Below are positions 47,156 through 55,647 of a stretch of DNA of 64,000 nucleotides, piece after piece. The notes under the pieces were generated by a model. The model was given only the letters and a program-made list of their open reading frames with translations, was not told the origin of the DNA and ran no database searches. Where the stretch lies: assembly GCF_024171765.1 (NCBI RefSeq), contig NZ_JAMTCI010000001.1, forward strand, positions 1,403,137 to 1,467,136, written 5' to 3'. The stretch is from Williamsia deligens. Lineage in GTDB: Bacteria > Actinomycetota > Actinomycetes > Mycobacteriales > Mycobacteriaceae. Within the stretch, counting starts at the first letter, position 1, and each line of letters begins with the position of its first letter. Made by a program: the position numbers and the translations under genes.

Positions 47156-48301
47156 ATGCGCAGGACCCTGTACGGCCCCGACCACCGCGCCTTCGGCGAG
47201 TCGGCCCAGGAATTCGTCGACCGCTACGTCACACCGCGGCACGAGAAGATCATCGAGCAGCGGTTCATCGATCGCGAGATCTGGAAGCAGGCCGGCGAGC
47301 TCGGCTTCCTGGGCCTCGAGATCCCGGAGGAGTACGGCGGCTCCGCCGCGGGCGACTACCGCTTCAACGCCAAGTTCACCGAGGTGCTGTCCGGCGTGAG
47401 CGCGGCGATCCCGTCGGCGTTCGGCATCCACGTCGACATCGTCGCGCCGTACCTCGTGCACCTCACCACCGAGGAGCAGCGACAGCGCTGGCTGCCCGGG
47501 TTCTGCACCGGCGACACCGTGACTGCCATCGCGATGACCGAGCCCGCCGCGGGCTCCGATCTCGCGGGCATCAAGACCACCGCCCGCCAGGAGGGATCCG
47601 ACTGGGTCCTCAACGGCTCGAAGACCTTCATCACCAACGGCTACAACGCCGACCTCGTCGTGGTCGCGGTGAAGACGTCGCCGGAGAAGAAGGCCAAGGG
47701 CATCACCCTGTTCGCGGTCGAGAAGGGCATGGAGGGCTTCGAGCGCGGCCGCAAGCTGGACAAGGTCGGCCAGCCCGAGTCCGACACCGCCGAACTGTTC
47801 TTCTCCGACGTCCGCGTCCCCGCCGAGAACGTGATCGGCGAGATCGACCGCGGCTTCATCCACATGATGACGTTCCTCCCGCAGGAGCGGATGAACTGCG
47901 CGGTCTCGAACCTCGCGCACGCCCGCGCCCTGTTCGACGAGACGCTCACCTATGTCTCCGAGCGCAAGGCGTTCGGGCAGGCAGTCGGCTCGTTCCAGTA
48001 CAACAAGTTCACGATCGCCGAGCTGTCCACCCAGCTCGACGTCACGCAGGCGTTCGTCGACGCCTGCGTCGCGGCGCACTGCGACGGCGAGCTCAGCCCC
48101 GCCGACGCCGCCAAGGCGAAGTGGTGGACCGCCGAGATCCAGAACAAGGTGCTCGACACCTGCGTGCAGCTGCACGGCGGCTACGGGTTCATGAACGAAT
48201 ACCGCATCGCGCAGGCATGGAAGGATGCCCGGGTGACCAAGATCTGGGCCGGCTCCAACGAGATCATGAAGGAGATCATCGGCCGGGATCTCGGTCTGTA
48301 A
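47156..48301 (+). CDS. Acyl-CoA dehydrogenase
   Basis: 381 residues from ATG at 47156 behind GAGGAGA. Complete family fold: EIPEEYGGSAAGDYRFNA, AMTEPAAGSDLAGIKTT, WVLNGSKTFITNGYNADLVV, LFFSDVRVPAENVIGEI, ERKAFGQAVGSFQYNKF, LDTCVQLHGGYGFMNEYRIA, KIWAGSNEIMKEIIGRDLG. The MCAD-type base (Glu in YEGT) is absent (WAGS). A Glu in FLPQERMN of helix G is the likely base, as in long-chain or isovaleryl-CoA enzymes. Followed after 29 nt by an SDR, suggesting a beta-oxidation-like or branched-acyl pathway. Paralogue of the truncated gene at 1-706. Confidence 0.94.
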   Translation: MRRTLYGPDHRAFGESAQEFVDRYVTPRHEKIIEQRFIDREIWKQAGELGFLGLEIPEEYGGSAAGDYRFNAKFTEVLSGVSAAIPSAFGIHVDIVAPYLVHLTTEEQRQRWLPGFCTGDTVTAIAMTEPAAGSDLAGIKTTARQEGSDWVLNGSKTFITNGYNADLVVVAVKTSPEKKAKGITLFAVEKGMEGFERGRKLDKVGQPESDTAELFFSDVRVPAENVIGEIDRGFIHMMTFLPQERMNCAVSNLAHARALFDETLTYVSERKAFGQAVGSFQYNKFTIAELSTQLDVTQAFVDACVAAHCDGELSPADAAKAKWWTAEIQNKVLDTCVQLHGGYGFMNEYRIAQAWKDARVTKIWAGSNEIMKEIIGRDLGL

Positions 48302-48330
48302 GGACCACAGTTCTCAGCGAGGAGATCTCC

Positions 48331-49092
48331 ATGCCCGTGCTCGACATGTTCCGCCTCGACGGCAAGGTCGTCATCGTGACCGGCGCGTCGTCCGGGCTCG
48401 GAGTCGCGTTCGCCCGTGGGGCCGCCGAAGCCGGTGCGTCCGTCGTGCTCGCGGCCCGCCGCGTGGAGAAGCTGGCCGACACCCAGCAGATGGTCGAGTC
48501 GCTCGGCGCGACGGCCATCAGCGTGGGCACCGATGTCGCCGTGCCCGAGCAGGCCGTCGCGATGATCGATGCGGCCATGGAGGCCTTCGGCCGCGTCGAC
48601 GTGCTCATCAACAACGCCGGTGTCGGTACCGCCGTCCCCGCGACCCGCGAGACCCCCGAGCAGTTCCGGTCCGTCATCGACGTCAACCTGAACGGGTCGT
48701 ACTGGGCAGCCCAGGCGGCGGCGAAGGTGATGCAGCCGGGCAGCAGCATCATCAACATCTCCAGCGTCCTGGGCCTGACCACCGCGGGTCTCCCCCAGGC
48801 CGCCTATGCCGCGAGCAAGGCCGGGGTGCTGGGACTGACCCGTGACCTCGCGCAGCAGTGGGGCAGCCGAAAAGGTATCCGCGTCAACGCGATCGCCCCG
48901 GGGTTCTTCGCCTCGGAGATGACCGAGCAGTACGACGAGGGCTATTTGGAGTCGCAGCAGCAGCGGCAGCTCCTCAAGCGCATGGGTGACCCCGCGGAAC
49001 TCGCAGCCACCGCTGTCTGGCTCGCCTCCGACGCCGGCGGGTACGTCACCGGGCAGACCATCGTGGTGGACGGCGGCGTCACCGTCACGTGA
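48331..49092 (+). CDS. Short-chain dehydrogenase/reductase
   Basis: 253 residues from ATG at 48331 behind GAGGAGATC. TGASSGLGVAFARG (residues 18-31), NNAGVGTA near 91, Ser in NISSVLGLTT, YAASKAGVLGLT active site, and the C-terminal GGYVTGQTIVVDGGVTVT typical of FabG-like enzymes. Arg residues after beta-2 (LAARRVEKL) favour NADP(H), unlike the SDR at 4420-5253. Probably co-transcribed with the acyl-CoA dehydrogenase. Its stop overlaps the nuclease start (GTGA). Confidence 0.92.
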   Translation: MPVLDMFRLDGKVVIVTGASSGLGVAFARGAAEAGASVVLAARRVEKLADTQQMVESLGATAISVGTDVAVPEQAVAMIDAAMEAFGRVDVLINNAGVGTAVPATRETPEQFRSVIDVNLNGSYWAAQAAAKVMQPGSSIINISSVLGLTTAGLPQAAYAASKAGVLGLTRDLAQQWGSRKGIRVNAIAPGFFASEMTEQYDEGYLESQQQRQLLKRMGDPAELAATAVWLASDAGGYVTGQTIVVDGGVTVT

Positions 49093-50120
49093 CCCGCCGT
49101 CGTCTGGGGGTCCTGACGGGGGTCGGTGTCGTGGCGGTGATCGCCCTGGTGGGTCTCGTCGCGCCCGACGACACCAAGCAGTCCTCGGACGAGGCCGCTG
49201 CGGTCACCCGCATCGAGACGGTCACCACCGCACCGTCATCGACAACGACGACCGAATCGACGCCCACCCCGTCGACCCCGGCTCCCGGCGCCGCATCCGC
49301 CGCACTCGCGACCCTCGACGCGCTCCCGGTGAAGGGTCGCGCACCGAAGACCGGGTACACCCGTGCGCAGTTCGGGCAGGCCTGGTCCGACGACGTCGAC
49401 GTGGCCCTGGGCCACAACGGATGCGACACCCGCAACGACATCCTCCGCCGCGACCTGACCGCGATCACCGCGCGGCCCGGTACCCGCGACTGCGTCGTCC
49501 TCACCGGCTCGCTCGCCGACCCCTACACCGGGCGCACCATCGCGTTCACCCGCGGTGCGCAGACCTCCGACGCCGTCCAGATCGATCACGTCGTCGCCTT
49601 GTCGGACGCATGGCAAAAAGGCGCACAACAGCTCTCGCCCGACGAGCGTCGCGACCTCGCCAACGATCCCCGCAATCTCCAGGCCACCGACGGACCCACC
49701 AATCAGCGCAAGGGCGACGGTGACGCCGCGACCTGGCTGCCACCGAACCGCGCGTACCGATGCACCTATGTGTCCCGTCAGGTGGCGGTGAAGTCCGCCT
49801 ACCGCCTCTGGGTCACCGCGGCCGAGAAGGACGCGATCACCCGTGTTCTCACCTCGTGTGGCGCGGTGTCGACGCCGACCACCCCGCCGCCCGCCGCCAC
49901 GCCGGCGCCCCAGACCATCCGGGACACACCCGTCCGCACCCCGGACCCGACCACCGTCGCGCCGCGCCCGGTCATCCCCGCGCCCGCCCCCGACGCCGGC
50001 GGCGCGTACTACCGGAACTGCGCCGCGGCCCGGGCCGCCGGCGCCGCACCGTTGCGGGTCGGGCAACCGGGCTATCGCTCCGGACTCGATCGCGACGGCG
50101 ACGGCGTCGCCTGCGAGTGA
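49089..50120 (+). CDS. Secreted or membrane-anchored HNH-type nuclease with Excalibur domain
   Basis: 343 residues from GTG at 49089, overlapping the SDR stop (GTGA). N-terminal signal or anchor LGVLTGVGVVAVIALVGLVA, a Thr/Pro/Ser linker, then a DUF1524/HNH-type domain (GmrSD C-terminal-like): GYTRAQFGQAWSDDVDVALGHNGCDTRNDIL, the catalytic IDHVVALSDAW, and the metal-side motif LQATDGPTNQRKGDG, with four Cys that can form disulfides. After a Pro/Thr-rich linker comes an Excalibur calcium-binding motif YYRNCAAARAAG...DRDGDGVACE. It likely cuts DNA outside the cell for nutrient or biofilm DNA turnover. The coupling to an SDR is odd. Confidence 0.88.
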   Translation: MTRRRLGVLTGVGVVAVIALVGLVAPDDTKQSSDEAAAVTRIETVTTAPSSTTTTESTPTPSTPAPGAASAALATLDALPVKGRAPKTGYTRAQFGQAWSDDVDVALGHNGCDTRNDILRRDLTAITARPGTRDCVVLTGSLADPYTGRTIAFTRGAQTSDAVQIDHVVALSDAWQKGAQQLSPDERRDLANDPRNLQATDGPTNQRKGDGDAATWLPPNRAYRCTYVSRQVAVKSAYRLWVTAAEKDAITRVLTSCGAVSTPTTPPPAATPAPQTIRDTPVRTPDPTTVAPRPVIPAPAPDAGGAYYRNCAAARAAGAAPLRVGQPGYRSGLDRDGDGVACE

Positions 50121-50148
50121 CCCCCGGCGCCTGCGCGATCCGGCGCGA

Positions 50149-50820
50149 CTACTGGCGGCTCAACGCGTCGACGGCGGCGAGGATCTCCGACGACTCCGTG
50201 CGCGTCGTGTAGTTGGGGTGCACGTCGATGAACTGCACCGTCCGCGACCGGTCGAGGACGACGACTGTGGGGAACGGGAGGTCGGCGGTGCCGTCGTCGT
50301 TCAACTCGGTGACGTCGAGCCCCAGTTGACGCTGCGCCGCGAGGGCGTCGGGGTTCGTCGGCGCGATGATCCCCAGGCTGCGCGCGACGCTGTTGCCCGG
50401 ATCGGACAGGACGGAGAAGGTCAGCTCGGCGGCCTCCTGCGCGCTGAGCGAGCCGTCGGGTTTCTGCGGGCTCAGCGCGATCAGGGTGACGCCGCGATCG
50501 GCGAGTGCGGGCACCAGTTCCTGCTGGTAGGCGCGCAGGGCGATGTTGCAGTACGGGCACCACGCGCCCCGGTAGAACACGAGAACCGCCGGGCGGTCGC
50601 CGATCTCGTCGGACAGGCGCGTCTGCGACCCGTGGACGGTGAGCACGTCGGCGTCCGGGATCGTCGTCCCGATCGCGGCCACGTCGGAGGGCACACCGGC
50701 GGCGTCGAGCGCGGCCCGGTCGGCGTCGAACGCCGCGGTGACCTCGGCGGGGAACTGTGTGCGCGACCCGTCGAGCGTCGCGGTGAGTCGGTCGGTCATG
50801 GAGTCCTGGGCTGCGGTCAT
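50149..50820 (-). CDS. Peroxiredoxin-like (AhpC/TSA) protein
   Basis: 223 residues from ATG at 50820 behind GAGGACGAGACG. Thioredoxin fold: AVLVFYRGAWCPYCNIALRAYQQEL places a CxxC-like pair in WCPYC, then VTLIALSPQKPDGS, TFSVLSDPGNSVARSLGI, LPFPTVVVLDRSRTVQFIDVHPNYTTR. It resembles alkyl-hydroperoxide reductase-type proteins with a CPYC centre. An N-terminal helical segment of about 55 residues precedes it. Shares a 104-nt divergent region with a TetR gene and a perfect AGTGGA/TCCACT palindrome, so it is probably the repressor's target. Confidence 0.87.
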   Translation of the reverse strand: MTAAQDSMTDRLTATLDGSRTQFPAEVTAAFDADRAALDAAGVPSDVAAIGTTIPDADVLTVHGSQTRLSDEIGDRPAVLVFYRGAWCPYCNIALRAYQQELVPALADRGVTLIALSPQKPDGSLSAQEAAELTFSVLSDPGNSVARSLGIIAPTNPDALAAQRQLGLDVTELNDDGTADLPFPTVVVLDRSRTVQFIDVHPNYTTRTESSEILAAVDALSRQ

Positions 50821-50885
50821 CGTCTCGTCCTCGGGTCGGCGGTGCCGGGAGTGCTTCCCGGTCGCCGTCACGGTGCTCCGCATAA

Positions 50886-50900
50886 AGTGGATTGTCCACT
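50886..50900. promoter_or_regulatory. Operator of the peroxiredoxin/TetR pair
   Basis: AGTGGA-TTG-TCCACT: perfect 6-bp arms around 3 bp, 12 nt upstream of the TetR -10 box and 66 nt upstream of the peroxiredoxin start. Confidence 0.65.
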
Positions 50901-50911
50901 CCAGAGAGCGC

Positions 50912-50917
50912 TAGGCT
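50912..50917 (+). promoter_or_regulatory. -10 box of the leaderless TetR gene
   Basis: TAGGCT ends 7 nt before the ATG at 50925. Confidence 0.5.
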
Positions 50918-50924
50918 GTCCGTC

Positions 50925-51557
50925 ATGTCCTCCGACACGCTGCGCACGAGCACCGGCCGACCGTTGACGAGCAGGGGACGACGGACGCGCGAACGCATCG
51001 TCGCGGCAGCGGCGGAGCTGATGCTCGACATCGGCGTGACGGGCACGACGATGGAGGACGTGCGTGACCGGGCGGAGGTCAGCAGTTCGCAGATCTACCA
51101 CTACTTCTCGGACAAGGACGAGTTGGTGCGTGCGGTGATCGCACACCAGGACGAGACCATCGTCGGCACCCACGAGGAGGTGTTCGCCCACCTCGACTCC
51201 ATCGACGGGTTGCGTCGCTGGTGCGACGGGATCGTCGAGTACCAGCGCCTCGGCGGGTGCTCGGGCGGATGCCCACTGGGCGCACTCGGAGCACAGGTCG
51301 CCGAGACGGACCCCGACGCACGAGCCGCGGTGGCCCGGGCGCTCGCCCGGTGGGAGCGCGCCATCCGCCGGGGATACGACGCCATGCAGGACCGCGGCGT
51401 GCTCGACGGTTCGGTCGACACCGCCTCGCTCGCATTGGCGACACTGGCGGCCCTACAGGGCGGGCTGCTGATGGCGCAGGTCCAGCGCGACACCGCACCG
51501 CTGCAGGCCTCGCTGGATGCCGTGGTGCACCGCGCCGAACTGTTGACAGCTCGATGA
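50925..51557 (+). CDS. TetR-family transcriptional regulator
   Basis: 210 residues from ATG at 50925, the start supported by TAGGCT 7 nt upstream. HTH: RERIVAAAAELMLDIGVTGTTMEDVRDRAEVSSSQIYHYFSDKDELVRAV. The ligand domain has two Cys in LGGCSGGCPLG, a motif seen in TetR proteins of the TetR_C_6/YxaF-like group. The closely spaced Cys could respond to electrophiles or oxidants, fitting a peroxiredoxin target. Divergent pair with a shared palindrome. Confidence 0.92.
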   Translation: MSSDTLRTSTGRPLTSRGRRTRERIVAAAAELMLDIGVTGTTMEDVRDRAEVSSSQIYHYFSDKDELVRAVIAHQDETIVGTHEEVFAHLDSIDGLRRWCDGIVEYQRLGGCSGGCPLGALGAQVAETDPDARAAVARALARWERAIRRGYDAMQDRGVLDGSVDTASLALATLAALQGGLLMAQVQRDTAPLQASLDAVVHRAELLTAR

Positions 51558-51608
51558 CCGGCGTCGGCGCGGCGACACCCTGTCCGATGGCCGTGCCACG
51601 ATGACGGG

Positions 51609-54488
51609 GTGAGTCCCGCCCCACCGACGCATGCCCTCTGGCGGCCCGGGGTGGGGCTGTCGCTGTGGTTCACCGACGACGCCGGCGCACCGACGTCCAC
51701 CCCGTCGGACACCGTGCCCGCCGCGGTCGCGACGCTGATCGACGGACGCACGCTGCGGCGCACGATCAGCGTCGTCGTCGCCGGGTCGACCGTTCGCGCC
51801 GGGACCATCACCCTGGGCCCCGCCGCCACCGTGGAACTCCTCGACTCCCCCACGCTCGGGTCCGCACCCGGGGGTGAGCTGACCTTCTATCGCCATGTCA
51901 CACAGTCGGTTCGACGGTTCCTCACCTCGGGCGCGGTCGCACCGTCGGTGGCGTGGTCCGGTGGCGCGTGGACGGTGCGGTGGACTCCGGTACCGACCGC
52001 GCGGTGGCGGACGTGGCTGTCGCAGACGTCGGCGGCGGCACCCGCGGTCATCACCGACAACGGTGGGGCCGAGGCCGTCGAGGACTTCTGTCACGAGATC
52101 GTCGACCTGACCTGTCGCGAGCGCTGTCGGCCGGTTCCGGAGGGCGCCCTGCGGTCACCGTTCGTCCGGTCGTTGCTCCCCGACGTCGGGGGAGGTGTCG
52201 ACGTCGATCGCGCCGCCGGCGCTGCACGGGCCTGGGACGACTGGACCGCCGCCGTGCGCGAGGGCGAGAGCTCGCTGGTCCTGCGTCTGCACGAGCCGAC
52301 CGCCCCCACCGATCCGGACCTGGTCGAGATGGATGCCGAGCGCTGGCGCCTGCAGGTCTGCCGTCGTACCCCCGACGGCGACGAGCCGGTCGAGATCCGT
52401 CGACTGTCCCCGCTCGAACTCGACGAGGTCACCACCGAACTCGCCGCCGCGGTGAGGGTGTTCGAGCCGCTGACACGCGCCGACCACGACGACCACACCC
52501 TGGACTTCCTCGTCGACACCGAGACCGTCGGTGCGCTGTTGGACCATGGCGCGACCGCCCTCGGGGATGCGGGCGTCGGGGTCCTGTTGCCCCGGACCAT
52601 CGCGGTCGCGACCCCGTCGTTGTCGCTGCGCGGTGCCGCACCCGGTGCGACCGTGCAGCGATCCGTGATGGCGGGGCTGGCCGAGATCCGCGACTTCCAA
52701 TGGCAACTCGCGCTCGGTGACACCGTCCTCGACGAGGGCGAGCTGCGGTCGCTCGCCGAGCAGAAGGGCGGCCTCGTGCGCGTCCGCGGCGTGTGGGTCA
52801 GCGCGGACAGCACCGCGCTGCGACGGGCGGCCGAGTTCATCACCACACAGCAGGCTCTCGCTGCGGCGGGCCATCCCCCCGACATGGGTGAGCTGTTCGG
52901 ACTCGTCACCGGTGCGGGCGGGCCGGGCCTGCCCGTCACGTCGGTGTCAGGGTTGTCCTGGCTCGACGACATCGCCGACCAGGGCGGTGTCCGGCCCACG
53001 CCGCTGCAGCCGCCGGAGACGCTCGACGCCGTCCTGCGTCCGTATCAGCACCGCGGCCTCGAGTGGCTGGCCCACCTGTCCGAGCTCGGGATCGGCGCCG
53101 TCCTCGCCGACGACATGGGCCTCGGCAAGACCGTCCAGATCATCGCGCTGCTCTGCGCCGAGCGGGAGGCATACGACGATCCCGGGCCGACGTTGATCGT
53201 CTGCCCGATGTCGGTGGTCGGCAACTGGGAGCGTGAGATCGCCCGGTTCGCACCACATTTGCGGGTTCTCGTCCACCACGGACCGGGCCGCACCCGCGCC
53301 TCCCGGTTCGCGGCCGCTGTGGCCGCATCCGACGTCGTCGTCACGACGTTCGCGCTCACCGTCCGCGACAAGGAGTCCCTCGGCGCCATCCGGTGGGACC
53401 GGGTCGTCGTCGACGAGGCGCAGCACGTGAAGAACGTGTCCACCGCCGCCGCTCGTGCGGTACGGGCCGTCCCGGCCCGCCATCGGATCGCCCTGACCGG
53501 CACCCCGGTCGAGAACCGACTGGAGGACCTCCGTGCCGTCGTCGACCTGGTGAACCCGGGGCTTCTCGGATCCCCGTCGGTGTTCAAGGCCCGGTTCGCC
53601 GAGGCGATCGAACGCGAGCGTGACCCCGATGCCGTCCGCCGGTTGTCGGCGGTCACGTCACCGTTCATCCTGCGACGGGTCAAGAGCGACCCGACCATCG
53701 TCGCCGACCTGCCCGCCAAGACCGAGTTCACCGTCCGCGCGAACCTCACCGTCGAACAGGCCGCCCTGTACCGCGCGGTCACCGACGACCTCATGGCCGC
53801 GCTCGGCAAGGTCGAGTCTGACGCGACCCACGAGGGCCATCGGGTCCGGACCGTCCTCGCCGCACTGACGCGTCTCAAACAGGTCTGCAACCATCCCGCG
53901 CACTTCCTCGGTGACGGCTCACCGTTGTTGCGGCGCAACGCCCATCGCTCCGGGAAGCTGGAACTCCTCGCCGACATCGTCGACACCATCGTCGCCGACG
54001 GCGAACGCGCCCTGCTCTTCACCCAGTTCACCGCGTTCGGCGAGATGCTCGCGCCCTGGCTCGCCACACGGGTCGGCGCCCCGGTGCCGTTCCTGCACGG
54101 CGGCGTCGGCCGGTCGGCGCGCGACGCGATGGTCGAGCAGTTCTCCGCCCCGGACGGCCCACCGCTGATGATCGCGTCGCTCAAAGCGGGAGGCACGGGC
54201 CTGAACCTCACCGCGGCCAATCACGTCCTGCACGTGGACCGTTGGTGGAATCCCGCGGTGGAGGACCAGGCGACCGATCGCGCACACCGTATCGGGCAGA
54301 CCCGCGAGGTGGAGGTGCGCACCTTCGTGTGCATCGGCACCATCGAGGAGCGGATCGACGCGATGATCCGCGACAAGCGGGTCCTGTCGGATCTGACCGT
54401 GACGTCCGGTGAGCACTGGCTCGCCGACATCGGTGACGACGAACTGCACGACCTCATCCGTCTGCGCGACGAGGCGGTGGGCGAGTGA
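51609..54488 (+). CDS. SNF2-family DNA-dependent ATPase/helicase
   Basis: 959 residues from GTG at 51609. The N-terminal 430 residues are the SNF2-associated helical region common in bacterial members. Then come the ATPase motifs: Walker A DDMGLGKTVQII near residue 502, DEAQHVKN (motif II, near 602), ALTGTPVENRLEDL (III), FILRRVKSD, RTVLAALTRLKQVCNHPA, LLFTQFTAFGEMLAPWL, SLKAGGTGLNLTAANHVLHVD (V) and DQATDRAHRIGQTREVEV (VI). It is the same layout as mycobacterial HelZ-type proteins. Translocates on double-stranded DNA, perhaps freeing stalled RNA polymerase or bound proteins. Coupled by GTGA to a SWIM-finger gene. Confidence 0.93.
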   Translation: MSPAPPTHALWRPGVGLSLWFTDDAGAPTSTPSDTVPAAVATLIDGRTLRRTISVVVAGSTVRAGTITLGPAATVELLDSPTLGSAPGGELTFYRHVTQSVRRFLTSGAVAPSVAWSGGAWTVRWTPVPTARWRTWLSQTSAAAPAVITDNGGAEAVEDFCHEIVDLTCRERCRPVPEGALRSPFVRSLLPDVGGGVDVDRAAGAARAWDDWTAAVREGESSLVLRLHEPTAPTDPDLVEMDAERWRLQVCRRTPDGDEPVEIRRLSPLELDEVTTELAAAVRVFEPLTRADHDDHTLDFLVDTETVGALLDHGATALGDAGVGVLLPRTIAVATPSLSLRGAAPGATVQRSVMAGLAEIRDFQWQLALGDTVLDEGELRSLAEQKGGLVRVRGVWVSADSTALRRAAEFITTQQALAAAGHPPDMGELFGLVTGAGGPGLPVTSVSGLSWLDDIADQGGVRPTPLQPPETLDAVLRPYQHRGLEWLAHLSELGIGAVLADDMGLGKTVQIIALLCAEREAYDDPGPTLIVCPMSVVGNWEREIARFAPHLRVLVHHGPGRTRASRFAAAVAASDVVVTTFALTVRDKESLGAIRWDRVVVDEAQHVKNVSTAAARAVRAVPARHRIALTGTPVENRLEDLRAVVDLVNPGLLGSPSVFKARFAEAIERERDPDAVRRLSAVTSPFILRRVKSDPTIVADLPAKTEFTVRANLTVEQAALYRAVTDDLMAALGKVESDATHEGHRVRTVLAALTRLKQVCNHPAHFLGDGSPLLRRNAHRSGKLELLADIVDTIVADGERALLFTQFTAFGEMLAPWLATRVGAPVPFLHGGVGRSARDAMVEQFSAPDGPPLMIASLKAGGTGLNLTAANHVLHVDRWWNPAVEDQATDRAHRIGQTREVEVRTFVCIGTIEERIDAMIRDKRVLSDLTVTSGEHWLADIGDDELHDLIRLRDEAVGE

Positions 54489-55255
54489 GCCCGCGCGGCA
54501 GCGGTTCCCGACGAAAGGCCGACACGCCCCTGCGGGGGTACGGGCGGACGCCCTGGTCGCGGGCGGTGCTCGCCGTCGCGGACAGGCCGTCGGACACCCG
54601 TCGTGTGAACAAGGCACGCGGCTACTTCCGGGAACGGCATGTCCACGATTTCCGTGTCCGGCCGGGCCTGGTCACAGCGCTGGTCCAGGGCAGCCAACTC
54701 GACCCGTTCGAGACCGGATTGCGTTTCCGGACCGTCGAACCCGACACCGTCGTCTCGCTGCTGCGCGCGCAGGACGCCACCGACGACCTCCTCGCGGTCG
54801 CACGCGGCGAGCAACCCGCGACACTCGGCGCGATGGTGTTGCCCACCGAGTCCGCCGATCTCACCGTCGAATGCTCTTGCCCCGACGACGAACCGCACTG
54901 CATCCACGTCCTCGCCGTCGCCTACGAACTCGCCGCCCGCATCGACGACAGTCCCGGGGTCGCGTTGGCGATGATGGGCGCCGACGTGCCGACGCTGCTC
55001 ACCCGGATGCGGACGGACCCGGTGGACGGGTCCGGAACCCGCGCCGACGACACACCTCCGCGCCGCCCCACCGACGACCCGTTCGCGATCGGGGTGCTCC
55101 CGCCCCTGCCCGTACCGGCCGACTTCGACGTCCTCACCGAACTCGACGCGGACGGGCTCGCGCGGGCACTCCGGGCGTCCGGCGTCGCCGCCCTCGACGT
55201 CGCGGAGGTCGTCGACGAACTCGCCGAGCTCTACGCGCGCATCCGCGGGCGCTGA
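54485..55255 (+). CDS. SWIM zinc-finger protein paired with SNF2 ATPase
   Basis: 256 residues from GTG at 54485, overlapping the SNF2 stop (GTGA). Near residue 125-140 the SWIM motif CxCx(n)CxH is seen as ECSCPDDEPHCIHV. The N-terminal GRTPWSRAVLAV and RVNKARGYFRERHVHDF are typical of actinobacterial SWIM proteins encoded beside SNF2 helicases, where the finger likely supplies nucleic-acid or partner binding. The C-terminal 90 residues are Asp/Pro-rich. The last 25 bp overlap the convergent small membrane-protein gene. Confidence 0.9.
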   Translation: MSPRGSGSRRKADTPLRGYGRTPWSRAVLAVADRPSDTRRVNKARGYFRERHVHDFRVRPGLVTALVQGSQLDPFETGLRFRTVEPDTVVSLLRAQDATDDLLAVARGEQPATLGAMVLPTESADLTVECSCPDDEPHCIHVLAVAYELAARIDDSPGVALAMMGADVPTLLTRMRTDPVDGSGTRADDTPPRRPTDDPFAIGVLPPLPVPADFDVLTELDADGLARALRASGVAALDVAEVVDELAELYARIRGR

Positions 55256-55533
55256 ACCCGATGGCGGGTCAGGCACTTCAGACCCGCGTTGACGACGAGC
55301 AGCACCGCCAGGATGACGGCGCCCAGCCCTAGCGTCTCGACCCAGCCGCCGTCGACGAGCGTGCCGACCGCCGCGCTCGCGGCGACGAGCACCCAGAAGA
55401 CCGCAGCCATGACCCACCGACGCCACCCCGGGCCGGAGAACCAGAAGCCCGCCCGAGCCGGCGGTTCCGGGACGTGGTCCACCTGACGCATCGGCTGCAT
55501 GCCGGCGGGAAGAGAACTCCGGTCATCGGACAT
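55231..55533 (-). CDS. Small membrane protein
   Basis: 100 residues from ATG at 55533, with GGGAGGAGCGACG a little far upstream. Polar N-terminus with VDHVPEPPARAGFWFSGPGW, then two membrane helices (WVMAAVFWVLVAASAAVG and TLGLGAVILAVLLVVNAG) and a basic tail KCLTRHRVQRPRMRA. No family recognised with certainty. The 3' end overlaps the SWIM gene by 25 bp. Divergent from the epoxide hydrolase gene. Confidence 0.65.
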   Translation of the reverse strand: MSDDRSSLPAGMQPMRQVDHVPEPPARAGFWFSGPGWRRWVMAAVFWVLVAASAAVGTLVDGGWVETLGLGAVILAVLLVVNAGLKCLTRHRVQRPRMRA

Positions 55534-55647
55534 CGGGATCGTCGCTCCTCCCGGGCTCGGACTCTGTGTCGAGTATGCAGCGCGTGCACCATCTCCGTCG
55601 TGGTCACCGCCCGGGAGACGATCGGGCCCGGGTGTCAGGATCGGACG

